A DNA stretch of 64,000 nt from Methylococcales bacterium (GTDB lineage Bacteria > Pseudomonadota > Gammaproteobacteria > Methylococcales > Methylomonadaceae): the NCBI GenBank assembly GCA_028712795.1, contig JAQTPT010000001.1, forward strand, positions 62,001-126,000, in the 5' to 3' direction. Position numbers and translations under genes: made by a program. The notes beneath the pieces were generated by a model. The model had not been told where the DNA came from. It saw only the letters and a program-made list of their open reading frames with translations, and made no database searches. Positions 36,379 to 45,200 of the stretch are shown one piece after another. Position 1 is the first letter of the stretch; each line of letters begins with the position of its first letter.

Positions 36379-39300
36379 ATGAACAAGTTGATTCCGTGTA
36401 GGGCTTGTCAAACTCGCGATGATCGTAATCACGACGTTGCCGTCCCTCCTGAGCCCCTTGGCTATATTCATAAACGTCCTGTCAAAGGCTTCGATCAACT
36501 TCAAAGTCGGGCTGGCGATAGCGTAACCCAGTCTTTTCAGCTTGCGGGCCGCGCCTCGCCACGACCTAGCGGACTTAAACGCTTCCTTGCAAAAGCCGAA
36601 TGCCCCTCTTTACAGGCACTGACCACCGCCGCTCTGTTGCTGCCGGGCTTGATAGCATCCCCGGTTTATGCCGCCGAAGGTGATGAGGTGGATTTTCAGT
36701 ATGGCCATTATCAGGAAACCAAGCGGAATATATACGGATTGGCTACCGATCCGGTCACCGGGGTCGATTCTGTGTCAAAACTGAAGAATGGCTTAAATCC
36801 TATAGAGGTTGATAGCCTTCATGGCAGCGCCAAAATTGCCTTAAGCGACCGGGTAAAATTTGCTTTTAATTATCTACAGGACACCTGGGGTGGGGCCACG
36901 CCTGTTTCATCGGCCCCCGCTGCCTGGGGTGTCAACCAACCGCTTCTATCTCAGATTGACCAGACTGTCGCTGGCGCAACGCCTTGGCTACAGGGAACCA
37001 CTAAGTCGGGGCGGGCTGCTGTGGACGGACAGGGACGCCCACTCGTGGTTAATAGCAATACCAATCCCGAGTCTGCTGCTACTTGGGCTTATACACCAAA
37101 CAACCAGTTGACGGACATACTTGCTTCCGCTTCACCCGAAACCCGCAATCAAGGGGATTTTAAACTGGCTTATGAATGGGATCAGGCTGCAATAAGTGCA
37201 GGCGCCGGCATTTCTTCGGAGCGCGATTATGAATCGCGCTTTGGGAATATTGGCGGGCTTTGGAATTTTAATCAGAAGCACACCACGCTGAACCTGGGCT
37301 TAAGTTACACCAACAGCAATACCCATGCGGTACTCAATCATGATTCTTACCCTTATATTGACAGCACCGCCTATAGAGATAACGGACAGATTCAAACAAA
37401 CGCTGATAGGGCAGGCGCTAACATACTCTACGGTAACCGCCAGGACTGGGGTACTAATTTTGGCATAACCCAGATTGTTAACAAGGATGCGCTCGTCAGC
37501 GGGGACATCAGCTTTACCCGCAGTACCGGGTATTTGGCTAATCCCTATAAAGCAGTGAATGTACTTTTTGTCGATCCTGTGGCGCAAGCTGATAACCCGC
37601 CCAACGTTTTTACCGGCGAACTTAAAGCGCTGTTGGAAAAACGGCCGGATCAACGCAACCAATTCAATGTGGGTGGGCGTTATGTGCAATTTATTAACCC
37701 AATAAATGCCGCGCTACATTTCGATTACCACTTTTCCTCGGATGACTGGGGTATTCAGGGGCATACCTTTGAAGCTGACTGGGCACAACCAGTGGGTAAT
37801 GGCTGGGTAGTGACTCCCAGAATCCGTTATTACTCACAAAATACCGCCAACTTTTACACCCCTTATCTTGTTAATAATCAAGCTTACAGCACTACGTCCA
37901 GCGTCATTGACCCTGTCAGGGGCCAGGCCTATAAAGATGCAAGCGGTCAAGTGTTTTTTGAAGATCCAACAGCAGCCATTACGGCTGTTACCACTACCAT
38001 TACGCAGGAACTGCTTCTCGATGAGAATGGTATTCCTGTTTTTGACGCGAATGGAAATCCGGTTTTTATAGATGTCACTACTACTACACCCATTCTTGAC
38101 GCTAACGGGCAGCCAACTTATACCGATAAATCAGGCAATCCAATTCCGGTTGATCCAGCTACCGGCTTTGCTGTGGTTGATGCAAACGGAAAGATTGTAA
38201 CCGATGCAAATATTATTAATGGCTTGACTGCCAAAACGCAAACCAAACCCTTTGATCCCGGCAAGCTACCTGCCAATTATTCCAGCGATGAGCGTTTGGC
38301 GGGTTTTGGCGCTTTAAGCGGCGGCGTCACTATCAGCAAACAGTTTGCCAAAGGCTTATCTCTTGAGACCGGCTTTGAATATTACACCCATCAGGCTTCC
38401 TTGAAGATAGGCGGCGGCAGCGCAAACAGTTTTAATAATTTTGATTCCTGGAACGTCAATGCCGCGCTGAAAGTAAATATGGAAGCGTTGTCGCTGGCTC
38501 GTAGCACGGGGGATAACGTTCATGCGGGTCATGAACATCACCACGGCGCCCACGAGCCGGCCGGGGTTATGTATGGTCACATGTTGCCCAAAGCCGGCGA
38601 CATGATGGTCGGTTACCGCTATATGTACGGTAGCCAGAGCGGAGATACCTTGCACAATAGCCGCAAGGTTTATGATCCAGACATTGTTGCCAATGGTTGC
38701 GGCCCGAACCCCTGCTTTATCAAAGCTGGCAATATGAGCATGAATATGCACATGCTTGATTTGATGTACGCCCCTACAGATTGGCTGACCTTGATGTTAA
38801 TGCCGCAGTTTGTCAGCATGAGCATGACGATGGACGCTTTAGCTGGCGCTCCAAGCGCTCCAACATTCCAGGAGATAGGAATGTTGGAGCATCATCTCCA
38901 AAACGGGCATCAGTCTGGCGGCATAGGCGATCTGGGCATGTATGCGCTATTTAAACTCTTTGATAACGGCACCCACCATGTGCATGTTACTACCGGAATC
39001 AGCGCCCCTACCGGCGCTGTTGATCTTAAGCTAAACCGTAATCATCAACTTGACGGCGGGTTTATGGATTACGGCATGCAGCTCGGCAGCGGCACCTGGG
39101 ACTTTAAACCCAGCCTGACTTATACCGGGCAATGGCAGCAGTTTTCCTGGGGCGCACAGTCCAGCGGTACCGTCCGTATGGAAAACCGCAACCAGTCCGG
39201 CTATGCTTTGGGTGACCTGTTCCAGACCACCGCCTGGGGCAGTTATAATTTCACTAACTGGCTGGCCGGTTCGCTGCGTGGTCTCTACACCGCACAGGGC

Positions 39301-39537
39301 GCTATTAAAGGACAATATAACGGCTTTATCAATAAATTTGGGCCCATGGATTATCCTGCCAACTACGGCGGCAATTATTGGGATATCGGCTTTGGTCTCA
39401 GCGCTATGGTGCCCTCGGGCGATTGGGCCGGTAACCGCGTCAGCGTGGAATGGTTGCAGCCGGTTCTGGATAATGTCAATGGTTACCAGTTACAGCGTGA
39501 TGGTAGCCTGTCAGCTACCTGGAGTGTTGCGTTTTAG
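36379..39537 (+). CDS. Outer-membrane fusion: DUF3570 barrel plus Met/His-rich barrel
   Basis: A 1052-residue protein. Residues ~1-98 form an unusually long leader: a polar segment, then LTTAALLLPGLIASPVYA|AEG as signal peptide. Residues ~100-690 match DUF3570, an outer-membrane beta-barrel family, with an inserted Asp-Asn-Gly repeat region near 545-635 (DENGIPVFDANGNPVF, ILDANGQPTYTDKSGNP). Residues ~715-726 are His-rich (HAGHEHHHGAHE). Residues ~730-1052 resemble a second barrel of the Phenol_MetA_deg-type transporter family, with Met-rich GNMSMNMHMLDLMYAP and LMLMPQFVSMSMTMD. Met and His clusters suggest copper binding. DUF3570 proteins usually lack this second half, so a fusion is inferred. 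The start has a weak ribosome-binding site, so the leader could be shorter. Confidence 0.75.
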   Translation: MNKLIPCRACQTRDDRNHDVAVPPEPLGYIHKRPVKGFDQLQSRAGDSVTQSFQLAGRASPRPSGLKRFLAKAECPSLQALTTAALLLPGLIASPVYAAEGDEVDFQYGHYQETKRNIYGLATDPVTGVDSVSKLKNGLNPIEVDSLHGSAKIALSDRVKFAFNYLQDTWGGATPVSSAPAAWGVNQPLLSQIDQTVAGATPWLQGTTKSGRAAVDGQGRPLVVNSNTNPESAATWAYTPNNQLTDILASASPETRNQGDFKLAYEWDQAAISAGAGISSERDYESRFGNIGGLWNFNQKHTTLNLGLSYTNSNTHAVLNHDSYPYIDSTAYRDNGQIQTNADRAGANILYGNRQDWGTNFGITQIVNKDALVSGDISFTRSTGYLANPYKAVNVLFVDPVAQADNPPNVFTGELKALLEKRPDQRNQFNVGGRYVQFINPINAALHFDYHFSSDDWGIQGHTFEADWAQPVGNGWVVTPRIRYYSQNTANFYTPYLVNNQAYSTTSSVIDPVRGQAYKDASGQVFFEDPTAAITAVTTTITQELLLDENGIPVFDANGNPVFIDVTTTTPILDANGQPTYTDKSGNPIPVDPATGFAVVDANGKIVTDANIINGLTAKTQTKPFDPGKLPANYSSDERLAGFGALSGGVTISKQFAKGLSLETGFEYYTHQASLKIGGGSANSFNNFDSWNVNAALKVNMEALSLARSTGDNVHAGHEHHHGAHEPAGVMYGHMLPKAGDMMVGYRYMYGSQSGDTLHNSRKVYDPDIVANGCGPNPCFIKAGNMSMNMHMLDLMYAPTDWLTLMLMPQFVSMSMTMDALAGAPSAPTFQEIGMLEHHLQNGHQSGGIGDLGMYALFKLFDNGTHHVHVTTGISAPTGAVDLKLNRNHQLDGGFMDYGMQLGSGTWDFKPSLTYTGQWQQFSWGAQSSGTVRMENRNQSGYALGDLFQTTAWGSYNFTNWLAGSLRGLYTAQGAIKGQYNGFINKFGPMDYPANYGGNYWDIGFGLSAMVPSGDWAGNRVSVEWLQPVLDNVNGYQLQRDGSLSATWSVAF

Positions 39538-39600
39538 AATATTAATGGCTAGCATGATCAGGTTTGTGGCTTGATTAAGTGTTGTTCAATTCTAAAGGAC

Positions 39601-40563
39601 ATGATGCAAGAAAATAATCTGAAGTACTATCGGCGTGAATTTAAGGCAATGGGCACCACTTGCGAAATTCAGCTATTTGCCCGGAACAAGGCAAAAGCCG
39701 GAAATGCCGCTGATGCCGCTATTGCGGATGTGCAAAGATTAGAGGCGCTGTATTCGCGCTATAAATCCGACAGTTTTTTATCTGAAATTAATCGCGTGGC
39801 CGCTGTTGGCGGAAGTATCCATGTTGATGAAGAAACCGCCAGTCTGCTGGATTATGCAGTGGCTTGTTATGAGCAGAGTGATGGTTTGTTCGACATTACT
39901 TCGGGCATATTGCGTCGTGCCTGGAAGTTCGACCAAGGCAAGCTGCCCGGGCAGTCGTTGATTGACGAGCTGTTGGACAAGGTTGGCTGGCACAAGTTAT
40001 CCTGGAAAAGACCGGTTCTGGCCTTTTCAGTTCCAGGGATGGAAATTGATTTTGGCGGCGTGGTTAAGGAATATGCGGTGGATCGGGCTGCCGCCTTATG
40101 TTATGCACAAGGAATAAAGCATGGAGTCGTTAATCTGGGCGGCGACATTAAAGTAATCGGGCCACGCGGTGATGGCAGCCCTTGGCGGGTAGGTATCAGG
40201 CATCCGCGTGACAAAACCGCGATATTGGATACGTTGTTACTGTATGAAGGCGCTTTGGCAAGCAGCGGTGATTATGAGCGTTGCATTACTGTCAATGGCG
40301 TGCGCTATGGGCATATATTAAATCCAAAAACAGGTTGGCCGGTTCGGCATCTGGCGGCAGTGAGCGTGGTGGGTGATTTTTGCGTGGTGGCAGGCAGCGC
40401 TTCTACCATTGCCATGCTAAAAGAAGAGCAGGGAACCGGCTGGCTGAATGATTTGGGTTTACCTGGCCTGTGGGTGGATGTGCGGGGTGAGATAGGCGGC
40501 TCATTAAAACCAAAACCCAAGTCACAAACGATTCCCTGGGCTGACGGAGCCCGGGTTTGTTAG
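39601..40563 (+). CDS. apbE: ApbE family FAD:protein FMN transferase
   Basis: A 320-residue Mg-dependent transferase that attaches FMN to a Thr/Ser of exported redox proteins. Visible signatures include YYRREFKAMGTTCEIQLFA at the start, VNLGGDIKVIGPRG, ASSGDYERC and the active-site GHILNPKTGWPV. The predicted start lacks a signal peptide or lipobox, unlike many ApbE proteins, so this one may act in the cytoplasm or be exported otherwise. Tandem ATGs follow aaaggac. No clear flavinylation site (D-x-x-S/T-G-A-T/S) was found in the neighbouring proteins, so its target is unknown. It follows the DUF3570 gene by 63 bp, as in other members of this neighbourhood. Confidence 0.9.
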   Translation: MMQENNLKYYRREFKAMGTTCEIQLFARNKAKAGNAADAAIADVQRLEALYSRYKSDSFLSEINRVAAVGGSIHVDEETASLLDYAVACYEQSDGLFDITSGILRRAWKFDQGKLPGQSLIDELLDKVGWHKLSWKRPVLAFSVPGMEIDFGGVVKEYAVDRAAALCYAQGIKHGVVNLGGDIKVIGPRGDGSPWRVGIRHPRDKTAILDTLLLYEGALASSGDYERCITVNGVRYGHILNPKTGWPVRHLAAVSVVGDFCVVAGSASTIAMLKEEQGTGWLNDLGLPGLWVDVRGEIGGSLKPKPKSQTIPWADGARVC

Positions 40564-40635
40564 TCAACGAAGCACAAACGGTATGAAATCTTATTTTAAA
40601 TCAACGGACGCTTTGTCAGCGGCATTAGCGAAATT

Positions 40636-41001
40636 ATGGTGATGCAAATAAAACAGCCAGTGAGACATTTTTAGGGGCAGGCGGTTTTTTGTTGGCCTGT
40701 TTGTTTTACAACTTTCCCGCAGCGGCAGTGACTACTTCAGATCCCTTGCAGGAATTAGTTAAAGTTAAACCGGCAGGAAGGCTTTGAAGTTTTCGCCAAC
40801 CTTTGAAGGCAGGGGCGATGGTGTTGTTACCTGCCCGGTCACTGGAGAAAAGTTAACCACAAAAAGTCTTAAGGCTGAATATTTTGGCCGAACTGTTTAT
40901 TTTTGTTGTGAAGGGTGTTTAAAAAGTGCTGAGCATGCTCCCGGAAGATATATCAAACCAACGATGGTAGAGCAACAACAAGCCGTGAAACCTGACAAGC
41001 C
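40636..41001 (+). pseudogene. Broken YHS-domain (metal-binding) secreted protein
   Basis: Three frames join into one protein-like sequence. MVMQIKQPVRHF opens at 40636; after a T5 homopolymer (probably once T6) the second frame gives LGAGGFLLACLFYNFPAAAV, a signal peptide. From 40784 a third frame gives KFSPTFEGRGDGVVTCPVTG and EYFGRTVYFCCEGCLKSAE, a YHS domain with CPVTG and CCEGC metal ligands. The last recognisable residues come before an invading fragment at about 41002. The third frame alone can be read from a TTG at 40784 as a 102-residue protein, but its tail is foreign. YHS and TRASH-type domains bind copper, which fits the cluster. Homopolymer sequencing error could mimic one break. 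Confidence 0.55.
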
Positions 41002-41079
41002 AACCGCTTCGGTACCTTCCAGAAATTGTCGAACTTGGTCAAGCGTTTCAAGTTGTGTGTCGTTCATGAGAGTTTTCAT
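41002..41079 (-). mobile_element. Remnant of a transposase N-terminus
   Basis: The minus strand encodes MKTLMNDTQLETLDQVRQFL followed by EGTEAV, after which the frame becomes the antisense of the YHS gene. I recall this opening from integrase-catalytic transposases. A 9-bp inverted repeat (GTTCATGAG at 41062-41070, CTCATGAAC at 41086-41094) brackets the start codon. Only about 26 codons survive. Confidence 0.4.
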
Positions 41080-41392
41080 CCTCCCCTCATGAACAGAAAC
41101 CCGGTTTATTTCAGGCTTATTTCATATTGGAAGAGACTGGACATATTCTAGAAAATCAAAACATTTTTTAATTAACAGCAACCGAAGCTCATATTACCTA
41201 ATCCAGGGTCACAAGCCCTTGCTGTGTTGTAAATCAATGGCTGAAGAGCGTAGCGCGGGAAATCTGCACGCTACGTTCTGTGGGAATCGGAGGCTTCCGA
41301 TGATCCGTTGTCAGTCGGAAAACCGGCTGTTAAGCCTATATTTTGTGCGGCTTTTGTCATTTCCTGACTCTTGCCCAACCAATAGTGGATGG
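41080..41392. other. Intergenic region, nothing recognisable
   Basis: About 310 bp following the transposase remnant. It has no supported gene, no strong terminator and no long repeat apart from the right arm of the 9-bp inverted repeat near 41086. Confidence 0.5.
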
Positions 41393-41869
41393 TTAATTTT
41401 CAGTTTCAAAAACTTGGTTACTGTAAGGATTAAAGTTTGGCCGTTTAATCTTGTTAAATCCGAATCTGGTTGACCGGTGACAAGTATTGCACGCTTTCGT
41501 TAAAGCGTCGTAATTTTGGGTAAACTGAGCCAAGTTACGTTCTTTTACGGCTTGTTCGAGGTGTGCTAGCGGCTTTTGCATATTTCCGGCAAACAATACC
41601 GGTAGCCATTGTGCAACGTGTTTGAGAGTCGGATGAAATTTCCCCGCGTCCTCAAAACCTTCTTCGAGTTCTTTTAGTTCGTATGCTGCCAGTTCCCAGT
41701 TTTGAGCGGCTCCTGCATACCATAATTTGGTGTGCCTCATCGCTATTTGCCCCATAATTTCGCCTAAACCTGGAACATATTTGTTTAATCCAGTTGACTG
41801 GCATACACAGGCAGAAAGCAAAATACTGCAAGCGGTAATTTGCACAATGCGCACATATAGCATTTTCAT
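41393..41869 (-). CDS. Lipoprotein with a single CxxCH haem motif
   Basis: A 158-residue exported lipoprotein (lipobox LLSAC, Cys21). The mature protein is mainly helical and ends with one c-type haem site CNTCH (residues 127-131) followed by RSTRFGFNKIKRPNFNPYSN. The haem motif lies near the C-terminus of a four-helix-like protein, as in cytochrome c'-type proteins. It is probably a periplasmic electron carrier tethered to a membrane. The gene is close to the envelope cluster but on the opposite strand. Confidence 0.8.
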   Translation of the reverse strand: MKMLYVRIVQITACSILLSACVCQSTGLNKYVPGLGEIMGQIAMRHTKLWYAGAAQNWELAAYELKELEEGFEDAGKFHPTLKHVAQWLPVLFAGNMQKPLAHLEQAVKERNLAQFTQNYDALTKACNTCHRSTRFGFNKIKRPNFNPYSNQVFETEN

Positions 41870-42294
41870 CGACTATGATCCTTACTTAACCCATTAAATA
41901 ATAAATAGTCTCATTGTTGGACAAAAAATCATTTGTCCCGCAAGCCTTTGATTTTATAATCCTCCTAATCTGTCTAAAGACCCTTCGTGTTTTAGACATT
42001 ACTGGCCGTAATAAAAAGCGTTGCCCATCTTACACTTGGCCATCTGTTGGCACATTGCCGGACTTCATTCTGCCATAGTCATCGCCATACACCGGCCAGT
42101 CGCGACCGGCATAATGGACGGCTAACCCCGGTCACAGTAGTTAGCTCTTTACCTCTATGTATTAGCTTGGCGGTGTTTAGAACGCAGATGACTAAAGGCG
42201 GGGAGGCTTTATTTCATTGGTTTACAGATCACAGGAAGCGTCTCTTTCCTTGACATATCCAGCACTGTGCGTATCTTCTCTTGTTTAGTGACAC
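41870..42294. other. Intergenic region, nothing recognisable
   Basis: About 425 bp between two minus-strand genes. No frame with a ribosome-binding site and family signature, no terminator with a T-run and no repeat that I can support. Confidence 0.5.
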
Positions 42295-45200
42295 TCACAG
42301 CGTTCCTTTGTCTGTTTCAACCGCAACCGCCTTTTCTTTAACCACCGCTTTATTCCACAAGCCGTTACTTGAAAAACAACCCCAGCCCCATTTCAGCCAG
42401 TTGAGTAATGACACGGCTAGCCATAATGCCCAGGCTAACATCAATAGCCGGTAAACAATTAATGGCGCAGAGATTACTGTTGCAGTTGGCAAAATAGGCG
42501 GGCTTCTATCCTGGTACCAGTTTAACAAAAAGGCCGAGGACTGGTTGCCGGTAATTTGCATGTCGGGCGAGCTCAGTAAACCCTGGGCGACGGCGGTAAA
42601 TAAAACGCCCAGCGCCAGCACGGTTAGGCCGCCAATACTCATTTGAATGGCATTGAAATGACGCCAACAGGAGGCGGACTGTTTAGATCGCCAGCCTAAC
42701 AACATTAACCAGGCAATAACGATGCCTGCCGATGCCATCGGTATTTGGCTTAAGCCCACCAGCAGTAAAAACCAGTGCCTGCTTTTTAACGGCGTCAGGG
42801 GAATTTTCCCCAGACCCAAGGACAAAATAAAAATAACAACCAACACGCCCCAGAACAAAACCGCCGGCCCCATTCTTGGGCCCATAACGAATAATACCCA
42901 GCGATCCTGACCCAGACTGATGCTCAGATTGGTGTTGACGCTGTCCTGACCCAAATCAAGCAAAGGCGTTGTTACAGCCGTGGCGATAGCCTTGGTTTCC
43001 TGCCAAGTTATCAAAACATCCTGCTTGCCTGGATTGACCGGTAATGTCAGTTTCCTGCCTTGTTGCCGGATGGGCTGTGTTTGTCCATCAATCGCTACCG
43101 ATTGCAGCGCCGCATTTTCAGGCAGGGTCAGCGTATGCTGCGTTCCTTGGGAGCTGCGCAGGCTGATTTTTAATTCAGCATCTTGAGTCCGTTGCCCCGG
43201 CTTAATCGCCAGCGAACTGCTATCAATGGTTAAGGTTTGGCCTTCCACCGCTTGGGGCCGGGCTATTTGCAACATTATTTTTTCGCCGGGCCAGGGATGC
43301 CATTCGGGTAGCCATTGTCCTTCACTGTTCAAATGAATCATGGCTATGCCGGATGGATCAATATGCCAGATAGGGCTGACATCCGCTTTCCAGACTTCGA
43401 TCCATTGTTCCGTTAGCGGTGCGGTCAATTCGATTTTATCGGATTTCTCCAGCGTGGATTCCCATTGCATAACCTTTTGTTGCGCCGCCATGTTTACTTC
43501 AACGGCATTGTCCTTAACGCGAATTCCAGGAGTAGTAACAGATTCACCCGGTAGCAATGGAACAGTTAAAACAACAGCGGCACCGGCGGGAGAAACCCTG
43601 ATAATTTGGGTTACCGCGCGCCAATCCAGGCCTAGGGATAATAATCGTTCGACGCGGACAAAGGGTGGTAAGGCACCCGACTCTAATGCCGGTTTGGAGT
43701 TATCTCGTTGGGTTTGTTGGATGCGGCTGAATTGTAATTGGTCGTCTGTCCAGCCGTTTTCATGTAATCCGGCCACTTCCCAGCCGGTTTTATCTACGGT
43801 AACCCGATTCGGCTTTAACGGTAAAGGCAGCGTGAATTTGCTTAATAAAGGCGTTAAGCCTTTAAGGATGACTTGATGGCCGCCTTTGGGCAGGTTGATC
43901 CATAAGCTATTGTTGTCACGATACAGTGCTTGGGCGGGTTTGCCATTATCCAGGACCTGATTGGGGAACCATTGATTATATTCCGAGGGTAAAGGCAGCG
44001 TAACCGATTCCTGGGCATCGATCTGCAAGGTGATTTCAATGGTTTTATCAGTAATCGCCACGTTCATTTGCGCAATTTGAGCGCAACCGGGCAAGCAATC
44101 GGGTATCTCCACTTCCTGTAACCGGGTTTTTAATTCATTTAACAGAGTATCGCTGGGATAATCGGCATAGACTTTTGGCGAGGGCATAGACAGTGCGGGC
44201 AACACTAAAAACCATAGCAATAAGGATACTGTCTTGTTCCCAAGCTTCAGCTTGGAAACAAGAATAAAGCCGAATTTTTCAGCCACGCCAAACATCAATA
44301 ATGCCAGTATCGCCACCAAGGCTACGCGCAGGAAATTCAACAACATCGTCATCCAGGGTGACAAATACCAAAGATCCAGTTGCTGAGCCGGATCAACCGA
44401 ACCATTCCATGATAAATAAACCTTATTCCATTGCCATTCCGGCAATCCGGGGCCTGTTTGTATTTTGGCTTTAGGATCAATGCGCTCAAGGCTTGGCGTG
44501 CTGCTGCTATAATAATCGTTTAGTGCTTTTTGCTCGGGCATTGCGCTATTGGACATCATTTTCGTACGTGCGCTATTCGCCATTTCTCCGGGTTGTGGCT
44601 GTCCGGCATCCGTGGCTTCCATTGTCATTGGGGCGGAAGCAGGACTTGCATACCTGTCAGGAACCTCAATAACTTGCCCGGGATATTCCAGTTGCGGATA
44701 AATTCCCATGCGCACTTGGGACACCATGAATGGCAAGGCAATTACTACCAAAGCCAGCCAACAGCCATTAAGATACCAGCGCGACAACTTATAAAACCGG
44801 CCTTGCGGCAATACGCCCAGTAATGCCGTTGCCGCCAGAATATTCAGCCAGACATAATGCGGTGCGCCAGGTTCGTGCCAGATGATAACCAGCGTTACTA
44901 AAGCAAGCGCGCCCCAATAGTGATTCCAGAGACTTCCAACCGCGAGGGCGGTAATCAGTACCAAAAATAAATCCAGTAGCGTCCAGCGCGAAACCCAGCT
45001 ATCCGGTACGTTATCGACGCCGCTGGCGGCTAATAATCGCCAACCCGGCGGTAAATTAAGCTCGGCCCTGACAGCATGAAAACCTTGCTCCCAACCAACT
45101 GCGCTTAAGGCGTCAATATCGCCTGTTATCCGGCTATCGGCATCAAGCAATATCATGCCTTTTCTTACTTCTACGCCCTGCTTCCGGGTTCCAGGCTGTT

